Below are positions 25,278 through 33,370 of a stretch of DNA of 42,940 bases, in pieces. The DNA comes from Treponema sp. (lineage in GTDB: Bacteria; Spirochaetota; Spirochaetia; Treponematales; Breznakiellaceae), in NCBI GenBank assembly GCA_009784975.1, contig WQXG01000022.1:1-42940 (forward strand). Reading direction: 5' to 3'. The notes beneath the pieces were generated by a model. That model saw only the letters and a list, made by a program, of their open reading frames with translations, had not been told where the DNA came from and made no database searches. Numbering within the stretch: the first letter of the stretch is position 1; every line of letters begins with the position of its first letter. The position numbers were made by a program, and so were the translations under genes.

Positions 25278-25315
25278 GGTAGTGAACCGCGGAAGGATCG
25301 GAGCCCCTCGCTCAA

Positions 25316-25344
25316 TTGACCTATTTTCCCATTTTTGTTAGGAT
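25316..25344 (+). promoter_or_regulatory. Predicted promoter of the tRNA genes
   Basis: TTGACC (25316-25321), 17-base spacer, TAGGAT (25339-25344). Transcription would start near 25351, a few bases before the first base of tRNA-Lys. Confidence 0.55.
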
Positions 25345-25354
25345 ACTCTCATCA

Positions 25355-25427
25355 GGACCGCTAGCTCAGCCGGTAGAGCAGCAGACTCTTAATCTGCGGG
25401 TCGATGGTTCGATCCCATCGCGGTTCA
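25355..25427 (+). tRNA. tRNA-Lys (anticodon CTT)
   Basis: 73 nt. Acceptor arms GGACCGC/GCGGTTC pair with one G-T. D-loop CTCAGCCGGTAGAGC, anticodon arm GCAGACTCTTAATCTGC with anticodon CTT, and T-loop GGTTCGATCCC are all present. CCA is not encoded; the discriminator is A. Confidence 0.95.
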
Positions 25428-25456
25428 AGAAAATTAATAAATTTTTATTAAACTCC

Positions 25457-25537
25457 GCGAGAGTGGTGGAATTGGCAGACACGCCAGACTTAGGATCTGG
25501 TGCCGCAGGCATGAGGGTTCAAGTCCCTCCTCTCGCA
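25457..25537 (+). tRNA. tRNA-Leu (anticodon TAG)
   Basis: 81 nt with a class II variable arm. Acceptor arms GCGAGAG/CTCTCGC. The anticodon arm CCAGACTTAGGATCTGG has anticodon TAG, and the T-arm is GGGTTCAAGTCCC. No encoded CCA. It lies 29 bp after tRNA-Lys, probably on the same transcript. Confidence 0.95.
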
Positions 25538-25554
25538 AAGTCCCTCCTCTCGCA
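25521..25554 (+). repeat. Tandem 17-bp duplication of the tRNA-Leu 3' end
   Basis: AAGTCCCTCCTCTCGCA occurs at 25521-25537 (T-arm and acceptor end of tRNA-Leu) and again at 25538-25554 with no gap. The second copy abuts the last codon of the convergent methyltransferase gene. tRNA 3' ends are the usual integrase attachment sites, but nothing lies between the copies here. Confidence 0.9.
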
Positions 25555-26673
25555 TTATTTTTCAAACACAGCCAGGCTTTCAATGTGCGCTGTCTGCGGG
25601 TAGAAATCAAAGAGCATGATTTTTTTTAGTTTATAGCCGCTCTCTAAAAGAGATTTTGCATCCCGCGCCAATGAAGCTGCATCACAGGAAACATAGGCAA
25701 GCACAGCCGGTCCGTCCAGTTTTAGGGAAAGTCCTGTCCTTGGCGGATCAACAACCGCAAAGCCAAAATCCATTTTATTCAAGACGCGCGGCCAGTCTGT
25801 GTCACGAAGCGCGAAAAACTCGGCATTGATTCCTTTCAGGTTTTCACGGGCTATACTGATTGCAGTTTTGTTTTCTTCCGCAAGAATAATCTTTGGAAAT
25901 AAATCGCAAAGAAATACGGCAAATGTTCCTACTCCGCAGTATAAATCCGCCATAGGCAGGCTTTTATCGGTATCTTCTGCGATTTTACGCAGTTCTAAAA
26001 TAAGTTTTTCCAGCATGAAACAATTGCTTTGAAAAAAGAGCCCGGCATCAAGAGATATCTCCTTATCAAGAAGTTTTATTTTTCCTCTTTTTTGACCGCT
26101 TTCGCTAAGCAATATTGTGTCTTTGGAAAAAACAGTAAACCTGTCTTTTTCCGGCGGCAGCGGAAGTTCTCCGCTGCGAAGAAGTTCTCTAATCCCCGTA
26201 GCCGCAACAGGGCAATCTGTAACCGGTATTATCCGGGCGCTTGCGCGTTCTTTTAACCCGAATTTTTGACTCTGCCTTATACAATGAAACTGCATTCTGT
26301 TCCGGTATTCCCATGGCGGGGAAGCAAATATTTCAGGTTCTGGCGGTTGTAATCCGCCGATTTTTACAAGAGTTTCCTTTAAGATAGAGGCTTTTATCGC
26401 AAGCTGCGCTTCATAATTTATGTGCGCAAGATTACACCCGCCGCACTTTCCGTAAAATACGCATGGGCTGTTTACCCGCAATGCGGAAGGTTCAATAATT
26501 TCCAGTAATTCTGCCTTGCGATAGCTTTTATTTTCCATGGTGACACGGCAAACAACAGCTTCATCCGGCGCGCCTGCTTCAACAAAAACCGGCTTTCCGT
26601 CAAAACGCCCTAAAGCATCACCTCCTGCCGCGATACTTTCCAAGCGTAATTTATAAATATCACCAACTGCCAT
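25555..26673 (-). CDS. Class I SAM-dependent rRNA (uracil-C5) methyltransferase, RumA/TrmA family
   Basis: 372 residues, shorter than E. coli RlmD (433) but complete. An N-terminal TRAM-like beta domain comes first (GDIYKLRLESIAAGGDALGR), then a four-Cys Fe-S site (SPCVFYGKCGGCNLAH supplies three). The SAM site is in DLYCGVGTFAVFL, the VVDPPRTGLS motif follows, and the catalytic Cys is in LAYVSCDAASLARD. It methylates uridine in 23S rRNA (RlmD/RlmCD-type) or tRNA; the exact target cannot be decided. It is divergent from the beta-propeller gene. The -10 lies so close that the transcript may be leaderless. Confidence 0.9.
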   Translation of the reverse strand: MAVGDIYKLRLESIAAGGDALGRFDGKPVFVEAGAPDEAVVCRVTMENKSYRKAELLEIIEPSALRVNSPCVFYGKCGGCNLAHINYEAQLAIKASILKETLVKIGGLQPPEPEIFASPPWEYRNRMQFHCIRQSQKFGLKERASARIIPVTDCPVAATGIRELLRSGELPLPPEKDRFTVFSKDTILLSESGQKRGKIKLLDKEISLDAGLFFQSNCFMLEKLILELRKIAEDTDKSLPMADLYCGVGTFAVFLCDLFPKIILAEENKTAISIARENLKGINAEFFALRDTDWPRVLNKMDFGFAVVDPPRTGLSLKLDGPAVLAYVSCDAASLARDAKSLLESGYKLKKIMLFDFYPQTAHIESLAVFEK

Positions 26674-26678
26674 AATTT

Positions 26679-26687
26679 GTTATATCA
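26679..26687 (-). promoter_or_regulatory. Extended -10 promoter of the RumA-family gene
   Basis: Minus strand TGATATAAC. Transcription is expected within one or two bases of the ATG at 26673, and there is no ribosome site, so the mRNA is probably leaderless. Confidence 0.45.
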
Positions 26688-26719
26688 TATCATTGTACAA
26701 ATATTGTATACTTAAAGTG

Positions 26720-28366
26720 ATGATTTTTTTCATCTTATTGCTTTTTATTGTATCTCCCGTTTTTTCTCAAAGTCAAACAAGAGAACAGGGGCTAATAACG
26801 CCTGATCCTTTTTGGCGGCAGGCATTGGGCGGAGAAATATTATCTTTGCCCCATGTTCAGGCACAGTCTGCTGTTGTTGCTCTGGACGGCGGAAATATCA
26901 GGGCATACTCTACGGCAGGGACTCCCATGTGGAATTATTCTGCGAGAGGCAGGATAAGCCCCTTTGTTACACGTTCACGCGAAGGCACTTCGTATTTTTC
27001 AAGAACAAACGGCACATTGATAGCGGTTAACCGCGCGGGGCGTGAATTGTGGCGGCGGGACATAAGCAGCCCCCTTTCTGCAAAACCAGTAATAGGCTGG
27101 GACGGCAGACTATTTGTTCCTACAGATAAAAGAATTTCCTGTTTTACAGCATCAGGCACCCTTTTATGGTCAAAGCCTTTTGATTCATCTTTTACCATAG
27201 TCCCACAGCCGGATCGTACTGGCGGAATATTGTTTGCCTGCGAAAAGGAAGTATTCAGAATCGATCCTTTTGGAAATACCCGGAAATGGGTACTCTCCGG
27301 CGCGCCTGTTTTATTACATTCATTTTCTCATGAGCAAATTGTCGTAATTTATCCTGACGGCTCCATGCAAATACCCGGCTCTTCAGAAGACTGGTTTTTG
27401 GGAGCGCAAAGCCATGCGGTCTTGCTGCCAAGTCTGCCGGCAAGACCGGTTGCGGCTGCAAGCAATGGAAACAATGTTGCCGTTGTTATGAATGACGGCA
27501 GAATATCGCTTGTATCAATCGATGAAAGCAAAATTCTTTGGACAGCCAACAGTCATATTCGTGAAGGCGGAAAACCGGAAACAGAAGCGGAGCTGCTTTT
27601 TGATGATAGAGGAATATATGTCCTTAGCAGAACCGGCGCCACAAGTTTTTCACATGAAGGAAGACGGTTATGGTTTAAATATCTGCAAAATACAGCGGCT
27701 ATCCCTGCTTTTGGGGAAGACGGAGTGTTATATTCGGGCGGAAGAGACTGGATACTTTATACATATAAAATCGAAGACAGACCGCAGAGGACTACTGTTT
27801 ACGGACATGACCCGGAAGGTTCCTATAATTTGGGACGCCCTCAATCTGCTTTTATGCCTGACTCTCCCTACTTTGAAAATGAAATTAGAAACAAACTTGA
27901 ACAGATAGGAGCCGCGGTAAGTTCCGGCAGAGTTGAAGCAAATGAACCTGCATGGACAACTTTTTTGCTGACACTTTCTGTAACACAGGAAAACATCATA
28001 TTTAAAATTAGCGCAATAAATCTGTTGGGGAAAATTGGTTCACGGGATACAATTTCATGGTTAATAAATATTTTTAACAGGGAAAATGAACCGTCTGTAA
28101 GGGCGGCTGCAATTAATGCTATAGGGGATATCGGCGTAGACCCGAACGGTATCGCAATAAGGACTTTCCTTCATTCGGTAATACAGGGCAGTATTAGAAA
28201 CGAACAGATATTATCGGCTATAGCGGCAGCCACAGGAGCCCTCTGCCGTTTTTCCGGTCCGCCCTTAAGCGAAACCGGTATACAGATACTCAATTTGCTT
28301 TCAGCCGCCAATCAGCCGCCGGTTGTAAGAAGAAATGCAGCCAGAGAACTTGCTTCTCTTAGGTAA
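26720..28366 (+). CDS. Exported PQQ-like beta-propeller protein with HEAT-like repeats
   Basis: 548 residues from ATG 26720; an in-frame TTG at 26693 would put 9 residues before the signal peptide (MIFFILLLFIVSPVFSQ). Residues about 30-350 contain repeated 'GGNIRAYSTAGTPMWNYS', 'NGTLIAVNRAGRELWRRD', 'DGRISLVSIDESKILWTA' and 'DGVLYSGGRDWILYTYKI' units, typical of PQQ-like/quinoprotein beta-propellers that act as scaffolds. From about 400 to the end there are HEAT-type helical pairs (LLGKIGSRDTISWLINIFN, AAAINAIGDIGVDP). TATACT at 26707-26712 suggests a very short or absent 5' leader. Predicted periplasmic; function unknown. Confidence 0.8.
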   Translation: MIFFILLLFIVSPVFSQSQTREQGLITPDPFWRQALGGEILSLPHVQAQSAVVALDGGNIRAYSTAGTPMWNYSARGRISPFVTRSREGTSYFSRTNGTLIAVNRAGRELWRRDISSPLSAKPVIGWDGRLFVPTDKRISCFTASGTLLWSKPFDSSFTIVPQPDRTGGILFACEKEVFRIDPFGNTRKWVLSGAPVLLHSFSHEQIVVIYPDGSMQIPGSSEDWFLGAQSHAVLLPSLPARPVAAASNGNNVAVVMNDGRISLVSIDESKILWTANSHIREGGKPETEAELLFDDRGIYVLSRTGATSFSHEGRRLWFKYLQNTAAIPAFGEDGVLYSGGRDWILYTYKIEDRPQRTTVYGHDPEGSYNLGRPQSAFMPDSPYFENEIRNKLEQIGAAVSSGRVEANEPAWTTFLLTLSVTQENIIFKISAINLLGKIGSRDTISWLINIFNRENEPSVRAAAINAIGDIGVDPNGIAIRTFLHSVIQGSIRNEQILSAIAAATGALCRFSGPPLSETGIQILNLLSAANQPPVVRRNAARELASLR

Positions 28367-28382
28367 TTAAAACTAAAGTTCT

Positions 28383-28799
28383 TTATCCGCTGTAAACATT
28401 CCGTATCTGTTCCCGCCCCGGAAGTCTGTAAATATCAAAATCCTTGTCCAGGCTGATTATTTCCCTGATGCCGGTTTTCTCGGCAGTAATGACAAGAGTA
28501 GCGTCAGCAAAATCCATTGGGACATCTGAATACTTGTCGGTAAGTTCAAGGAGACGGAGCATATCATGCTGATTAATATCGCTGATTATTACCCCGTGAC
28601 GAATTACCCATTCATAAAAATCATGCTGGGCTTTGACACTGAAATCCAGCATATGGGAAACTTCAGCAAAAACGGCAAGGGTGCTAATAAAACAATACTT
28701 TTGATTCTTTATAAAATTCTTGATTTTAACGTGATGATTATCATCAGCATCAAAAAGGGCGATAAAAGGACCTGCGTCAATAAGAATTCTGTCTTGCAC
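28383..28799 (-). CDS. PIN-domain toxin, VapC-like
   Basis: 138 residues from a GTG start at 28799, which overlaps the antitoxin gene end by 23 bp. An upstream in-frame start (28883) would add 28 residues lying wholly inside the antitoxin gene. PIN-domain acidic residues are visible: LIDAGPFIALFD near the N-terminus, a central AVFAEVSHML, DFADATLVITAEKTG and the C-terminal IISLDKDFDIYR. PIN toxins are Mg-dependent RNases that cleave tRNA or rRNA. The gene is downstream of a helix-forming small protein, the usual antitoxin-first order. Confidence 0.85.
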   Translation of the reverse strand: MQDRILIDAGPFIALFDADDNHHVKIKNFIKNQKYCFISTLAVFAEVSHMLDFSVKAQHDFYEWVIRHGVIISDINQHDMLRLLELTDKYSDVPMDFADATLVITAEKTGIREIISLDKDFDIYRLPGREQIRNVYSG

Positions 28800-29067
28800 G
28801 GAGCTTCTCTTTAATGCGTTCTTTGTATGTGGTAGAAAGATCACCTTCACCTGAACTGTATTTGCCAAAATACGGCAGTCCAAGGGTATAGGAGTCTATC
28901 TCTCTTATTTCCTTTTCGTAGTACATCTCCAGGGCTTCGATAATGATTTCCGACATTGTCTTATTCCCTGCCTTGGAAAGAAGATTTAGCTTTTCCCTTG
29001 TTTTTATGGGAAGTCTTGCGGTGGTAATAATATCGTTTCTGGCATAACTTGTATTTATCGCTGTCAT
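28777..29067 (-). CDS. Antitoxin of the VapBC-like pair, ribbon-helix-helix type
   Basis: 96 residues from ATG 29067. An upstream in-frame start at 29115 crosses the operator-like palindrome and is rejected. The N-terminus (TTARLPIKTREKLNLLSKAG, then MSEIIIEALEMYYE) has the beta-strand/helix/helix pattern of ribbon-helix-helix DNA-binding antitoxins. The C-terminal tail (LGLPYFGKYSSGEGD) would wrap the toxin. It overlaps the toxin gene by 23 bp. Confidence 0.75.
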   Translation of the reverse strand: MTAINTSYARNDIITTARLPIKTREKLNLLSKAGNKTMSEIIIEALEMYYEKEIREIDSYTLGLPYFGKYSSGEGDLSTTYKERIKEKLRARQNSY

Positions 29068-29082
29068 ATTACAAACTGTAAT
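29068..29082. promoter_or_regulatory. Palindrome directly before the antitoxin start
   Basis: ATTACA-AAC-TGTAAT, 6-bp arms, touching the ATG. It is a good candidate operator for autoregulation by the toxin-antitoxin complex, and its position would also block ribosome access on the mRNA. Confidence 0.5.
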
Positions 29083-29197
29083 ACAGAACCAAAGAAATGT
29101 CAAGGGGTTTTTCAAAAATTTTTAAGTTTTTCTGCAATATTTTCGCTATTCCCAAATTCCAAAAAATATACTATAATTCAGTATTAGGAGTTTTGCC

Positions 29198-30772
29198 ATG
29201 AGAATACCAAGAATAATAATTTCCGCAGTTATATTGTTTATAATTTGCGCCGCAGGGTTTGCCCAGGTAAACAGGGATGAATTACAGGATCTTCCGCCGG
29301 TTGTATTTATTAACTATGAAGGTCCCCATTCCCGGGTAAATACAAGGGAAGAGATCCGCCAAATCGGCGTGGGCTTGGGAAGGCAGATTTCCGAAAGAGA
29401 AAGAGGTATTGCGCCAACTTTAAACGCGATGTCTGCGGAACAGAGAAGGACATATTCATACAGGTTCGAAGCCGGCACCAATAACCGGTATTTTATCATT
29501 CACAGCATTTCCGGTTTAGAAGAAGGCAAAATTGATGCCGATATTCTGGGGCTTGGCGTAGATACCGGCGTAGATCATATAAGAAACCTGCGCGTTATTA
29601 TTCAGGGTTATCTTCAGGCTGCATATGACTACAATGAAAGAGACGCTGCTCTTTTGGCAGAATATATTACCGTTTACAATGCCGTATACCGCGGAAACTG
29701 GGATTATTTTACAGGCAGATTTAAATCTCAGGTAATAAACCATCTTACAAGAGACAGAGCCGGACTTTCTATCCGCTACGACGAATGGCCGGGAAGAACT
29801 CTTATCCTTATCCCGCTGGGTCACGGCGGAATAAGTTCAATTGATACTTCCACCATAACAGACTCAAGGGTTATAGAAGAAATGCGCAGGGAAGATGATC
29901 AGGGCGTACCGCAGAGGCAGCAAATGGTAGATTTAATTGAACGGGAAGCGGAACGGGCAGAACGTCAGGCGCAGACACAACGCGAAACAGTCAGGCAGGA
30001 AGAAAGACAAATAGCGCAGGAAAGACAGGAGACGCAGCAGGAAAGGCAGCGGGTACAGGAAAACAGAACTGCGGGAAGAATCACGGAAGAGGAAGCGAAG
30101 CAGGCTGAGCAGGAGCTGGACAGAAGAGAAGAACAGATTGCTCAGCGCGAAGAAGAGCTTCAGGAACGCCGCGATGAGGCAACAAGGCTGGAAGAATTCG
30201 CCGAACAAAAAACAGAAGAAGCCCAGCAGCAGCGTGAAGAGATTGCAAGAGATCAGCAAGCCGTCATAGTTCAGGAAACAACAGGCGGAGTTTACGGCGT
30301 AACAATAGAAAGAGAAAATCCACCTGTGTCCATGGGAAGGCTTGTTCTGCTCAACCCCGCAAATGGAAACGAAATCAGAAGATCGCCTCTTAATTTAATT
30401 CATTCAAGAACAGTCACTTTTATAGGCGGCAGAATCCTCGCCATTGCCGGTGAAAACACGGGCAGGGGTGCAATACGTCTTATCGAGTTAAACCAGACTA
30501 ACCTGGAAATGGCAAAACAGGGTGATGATGATATCCAGAACGGAAGTCTTTTGTGGGTAAACGGAAACGATCTTTATGCTATAACAGTTGATCTAAGAAG
30601 CAGCCATTGCTATCTTGGCCGCTTTAATACAAACCTTGTTATGCAGGCAAGATCCAATGTAAGGGTTCATCCGGAAGGAACTGTAACAATCCAGCAGGGA
30701 CGCCTTTTGACCCAGCGCCCGGACGGCTCTGCAATGGCATTAAACCCGACAGATTTAACAGAAATAAAATAA
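29198..30772 (+). CDS. P83/100 family exported protein
   Basis: 524 residues, ribosome site TTAGGAG, TATAAT at 29172-29177. Signal peptide about 1-22 (AAGFA|QV). The globular N-terminal part is about 25-240, with PPVVFINYEGPHSRVNTREE and the ADILGLGVDTGVDHIRNLRV, YDYNERDAALLAEYITVYNA and SIRYDEWPGRTLILIPL segments typical of spirochaetal P83/100 proteins (Borrelia P83/P100 antigen). A long Glu/Arg/Gln coiled coil follows at about 245-360. A beta-rich tail (LVLLNPANGNEIRRSPLNLI) ends the protein. It is associated with the periplasm or inner face of the outer membrane; the precise role is unknown. Strong taxonomic marker for spirochaetes. Confidence 0.9.
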   Translation: MRIPRIIISAVILFIICAAGFAQVNRDELQDLPPVVFINYEGPHSRVNTREEIRQIGVGLGRQISERERGIAPTLNAMSAEQRRTYSYRFEAGTNNRYFIIHSISGLEEGKIDADILGLGVDTGVDHIRNLRVIIQGYLQAAYDYNERDAALLAEYITVYNAVYRGNWDYFTGRFKSQVINHLTRDRAGLSIRYDEWPGRTLILIPLGHGGISSIDTSTITDSRVIEEMRREDDQGVPQRQQMVDLIEREAERAERQAQTQRETVRQEERQIAQERQETQQERQRVQENRTAGRITEEEAKQAEQELDRREEQIAQREEELQERRDEATRLEEFAEQKTEEAQQQREEIARDQQAVIVQETTGGVYGVTIERENPPVSMGRLVLLNPANGNEIRRSPLNLIHSRTVTFIGGRILAIAGENTGRGAIRLIELNQTNLEMAKQGDDDIQNGSLLWVNGNDLYAITVDLRSSHCYLGRFNTNLVMQARSNVRVHPEGTVTIQQGRLLTQRPDGSAMALNPTDLTEIK

Positions 30773-30773
30773 G

Positions 30774-31364
30774 TTAACCGTAAATGTGTTCAAAGCCGTG
30801 TAAAAGCTCTTCTGCTTTTTCACGGCAGCCGCCGCAGACTGTGCCGATCTTGGTTGCCTGTTTAAGCTGCTCCCAATTACGCGCTCCGTTCTGAAAAGCG
30901 GCTTCTATATCCTTTACGGTTATTCCAAGACAATGACAAACAACAACTGTCTCCTCAACAAAAAGACCTTCGCGGTTTGTTTTTGCCAGGTAATCATTAA
31001 TTGCCTCTCTTAGAGCTTTATCCCCAAGCACAGAACAGTGTATTTTATAACTTGGCAGCCCCCCGAGTTTTTCAACCAGGTCTTCAGGACGTATTTTGTA
31101 AGCATCTTCAATGTTCATTCCCTTGATTGTTTCGGACAGCATACTGGTAGAAGCGATAGCGCTTGCGCAGCCGTAGGTTTTCCAGCGCACATCTGTTATT
31201 ACATCGTCTTTTATTTTAAGGAGCATCAGCATTTGATCTCCGCATTTTATATTGCCTGTCTGCCCTCTTGCGTCAGGCGCAAAAGACGCTTCATCTTCCA
31301 AAAGCACATTTCTGGGGTTTGTAAAATGATCTTTTACTGTTTCTGAATACAGCCAATCTGACAT
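30774..31364 (-). CDS. nifU: NifU-like Fe-S cluster assembly scaffold with BFD-like [2Fe-2S] domain
   Basis: 196 residues. The N-terminal IscU/NifU scaffold domain (about 1-130) has the three ligand cysteines in GNIKCGDQ, TYGCASAIAS and KIHCSVLGDK. The BFD-like Fer2 domain (about 140-190) has CHCLG and VCGGC. The C-terminal Nfu domain of classical NifU is absent. Ribosome site AAGGA; 12 bp after nifS, so the two are an operon. With NifS it builds Fe-S clusters in the cytoplasm. Confidence 0.92.
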   Translation of the reverse strand: MSDWLYSETVKDHFTNPRNVLLEDEASFAPDARGQTGNIKCGDQMLMLLKIKDDVITDVRWKTYGCASAIASTSMLSETIKGMNIEDAYKIRPEDLVEKLGGLPSYKIHCSVLGDKALREAINDYLAKTNREGLFVEETVVVCHCLGITVKDIEAAFQNGARNWEQLKQATKIGTVCGGCREKAEELLHGFEHIYG

Positions 31365-31376
31365 AATATTTCCTTA

Positions 31377-32516
31377 TCAAGCCTTTAATGTTGACATTGC
31401 CCTTAACCGCGCAATTATGGGCGGCATCATTTCAATTATATAGTCAATATCGCTTTCTGTAATACCCCACCCCAAACTAAACCGAATTGACCCGTGAGCA
31501 AGTTCATGCTCCAGACCTGTTGCCAGAAGTACGTGAGATGGTTCAAGGCTGCCCGATGCGCAAGCGGAACCTGTCGATGCTTCAATACCCTGCATATCCA
31601 TGGAAAGAAGGATCGCTTCTCCCTCCGCGCCCGGGAAAGAAACATTAAGGGTATTAGGCAATATATCTGTCGGGTGTCCGTTTATTTTGATATTGGGAAT
31701 TTTTTCCAAAAGCCCCTGTCTCAGTCTGTCACGCAAAATGGAAATTTCGCTTTTTTCCGCTTCTATGGCTGCAATTTCCGCCGCTTTGCCAAAACCAAGT
31801 ATGCCGGAATTATTGTAGGTTCCTGCCCTAAGCCCGTCTTCCTGATGGCCGCCGTGAACCAGCGGAAACAACGGAGAGCTTTTTTTAACGTATAAAGCGC
31901 CTACTCCTTTTGGACCGTAAATTTTGTGGGCGGAAATTGTAAGATAATCAATATCGCCTGCGTTTACAGGGATTTTTCCGGCAGCCTGCACTGCGTCTAC
32001 ATGCATGAATGCGCCTGCTTTTTTTACAAGGCCGGTTATTTCCTTTATATCCTGTACCGTACCAATTTCATTGTTGGCAGCCATTACCGATACAAAAAGG
32101 GTTTTATCGCTTAGTTTTTTTTCCAGTTCATCAAGTTTGAGTTTTCCGTATTTGTCTACAGGCAGTATGGTTACTTTAAAACCTTCTTTATTTAAATTTA
32201 ACGCTGTATTCATAACACTGGGGTGTTCTATGGAGGATATTAAAAATTCATCGCGTTCATGGACTAACCGGCGCATCGTCTGAAAAACCGTGTTATTGGC
32301 TTCTGAACCGCCGGAAGTAAAAATAACGGATCCTTCCTTAACACCGATAAGTTTTTTTATGGAAGCCCTTGCCTGCTCTATCCTTGAACGCGCAAGCCTT
32401 CCCGATGCATGCATACTGGATGCGTTTCCGTAAATTTCCAAATCTTCGATTATTGCATCTTTTACTTCAGGCTTTAAAGGGGTACTTGCGTTGTAATCGA
32501 TATATACTTTTCTCAT
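31377..32516 (-). CDS. nifS: Cysteine desulfurase NifS
   Basis: 379 residues. PLP-binding Lys in ISAHKIYGPKG, PLP-site His/Asp in FMHVDAVQAAG, N-terminal YIDYNASTPL, and the active-site Cys loop STGSACASGS near residue 323. It takes sulfur from cysteine and passes it to NifU. Third gene of the minus-strand string rsmE - HEXXH protein - nifS - nifU. Confidence 0.95.
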   Translation of the reverse strand: MRKVYIDYNASTPLKPEVKDAIIEDLEIYGNASSMHASGRLARSRIEQARASIKKLIGVKEGSVIFTSGGSEANNTVFQTMRRLVHERDEFLISSIEHPSVMNTALNLNKEGFKVTILPVDKYGKLKLDELEKKLSDKTLFVSVMAANNEIGTVQDIKEITGLVKKAGAFMHVDAVQAAGKIPVNAGDIDYLTISAHKIYGPKGVGALYVKKSSPLFPLVHGGHQEDGLRAGTYNNSGILGFGKAAEIAAIEAEKSEISILRDRLRQGLLEKIPNIKINGHPTDILPNTLNVSFPGAEGEAILLSMDMQGIEASTGSACASGSLEPSHVLLATGLEHELAHGSIRFSLGWGITESDIDYIIEMMPPIIARLRAMSTLKA

Positions 32517-32563
32517 TTTTATATCACCAGTATAGGTTATTAAAAGGGAAACAACAAGATATT

Positions 32564-33367
32564 TTAACCGCTTGTTTCTTTTAGTTCCTTGTTAACTTCT
32601 TCCAGTCTTTTTGAAAGAGCGGCAATCGTTCTTTCCAGTCTTGCTTTTTCCTTTTCCAGCCGTTCCATTGGATCTTCTTCTTTTTCTTTACCGCGAACCT
32701 GAATCTTTACAGTATCGGGGCTTTTACCTTTTATAAGGGCAGTTTCGGCAGCTTTACGATCATCGCTGTTACGGATACCGGCAAGGAAACGCATGTTTTC
32801 GGCGCCTACTTCGGGAGCTATATCGTACTCAAACATTTTAATGGCAGTGTTTGCTGCCGCCCTGGGAATTCGCAGCATCCTGTCAACATAGTCTTCAAAA
32901 CGCACGCCGATTTTAAAACAAAGGTCATGGGCTTTTAACAAATGTTTGCCCATTTCTTTAACAAGTTCTCCGTTATTTTTAAGATATTTGATACGGATAA
33001 CTTCTGTTAATTTTAACAGTTCCGGAGAAACGGAAAAAACATCACTGTAGATTTTTTTTGCTTCCGCTTTTTCCAGCAAATTATGAAAAATAGCCCAAAA
33101 CTCTGAATTGTGCGCTCTTGGAGAAAGGCTTCCTCCGCGGGAGCAAGCATGCAGATGATGAGCATATTCATGTATAGCCGTATAAAGCAGTAAATTCTGC
33201 CCTGCCGTATCCGGCTGGAAATTACGGTTGTGAAGAATAATCTCTCTTGAATTCGGCTTATAAAGCCCGTTCACTTTTTTGCTTTTTTTCCCGGAAAACA
33301 CAAGAGAAAATTCAATCGGCGCGTCTTCTATTAAAAGCAGCTTTTCCTTAACCTTATCCTGATTCAT
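32564..33367 (-). CDS. Putative zinc metallopeptidase-like protein with HEXXH motif and coiled-coil tail
   Basis: 267 residues, beginning 3 bp after the rsmE stop codon. The motif IHEYAHHLHA (near residue 68) is HEXXH followed by a further His, as in zinc peptidases; a preceding 'VNGLYKPNSREIILHNRNF' resembles the approach strand of SprT- or M78-like folds. A helical middle region (AHDLCFKIGVRFEDYVDRML) follows. The C-terminus from about 225 is a strong Glu/Lys/Arg coiled coil (EKARLERTIAALSKRLEEVN). There is no signal peptide, so it is cytoplasmic. I cannot name the family. Confidence 0.7.
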   Translation of the reverse strand: MNQDKVKEKLLLIEDAPIEFSLVFSGKKSKKVNGLYKPNSREIILHNRNFQPDTAGQNLLLYTAIHEYAHHLHACSRGGSLSPRAHNSEFWAIFHNLLEKAEAKKIYSDVFSVSPELLKLTEVIRIKYLKNNGELVKEMGKHLLKAHDLCFKIGVRFEDYVDRMLRIPRAAANTAIKMFEYDIAPEVGAENMRFLAGIRNSDDRKAAETALIKGKSPDTVKIQVRGKEKEEDPMERLEKEKARLERTIAALSKRLEEVNKELKETSG

Positions 33368-33370
33368 AAT

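Noticed and set aside
25538-25554. Additional tRNA gene after tRNA-Leu
   Set aside because: Only 17 bases of the 3' end are repeated; there is no D-arm or anticodon arm.
25316-25603. 95-codon open frame spanning both tRNA genes
   Set aside because: It is a read-through of tRNA sequence with no ribosome site.
32518-32526. TGATATAAA on the minus strand as an extended -10 promoter of nifS
   Set aside because: It ends one base before the ATG, so transcription would start inside the gene.
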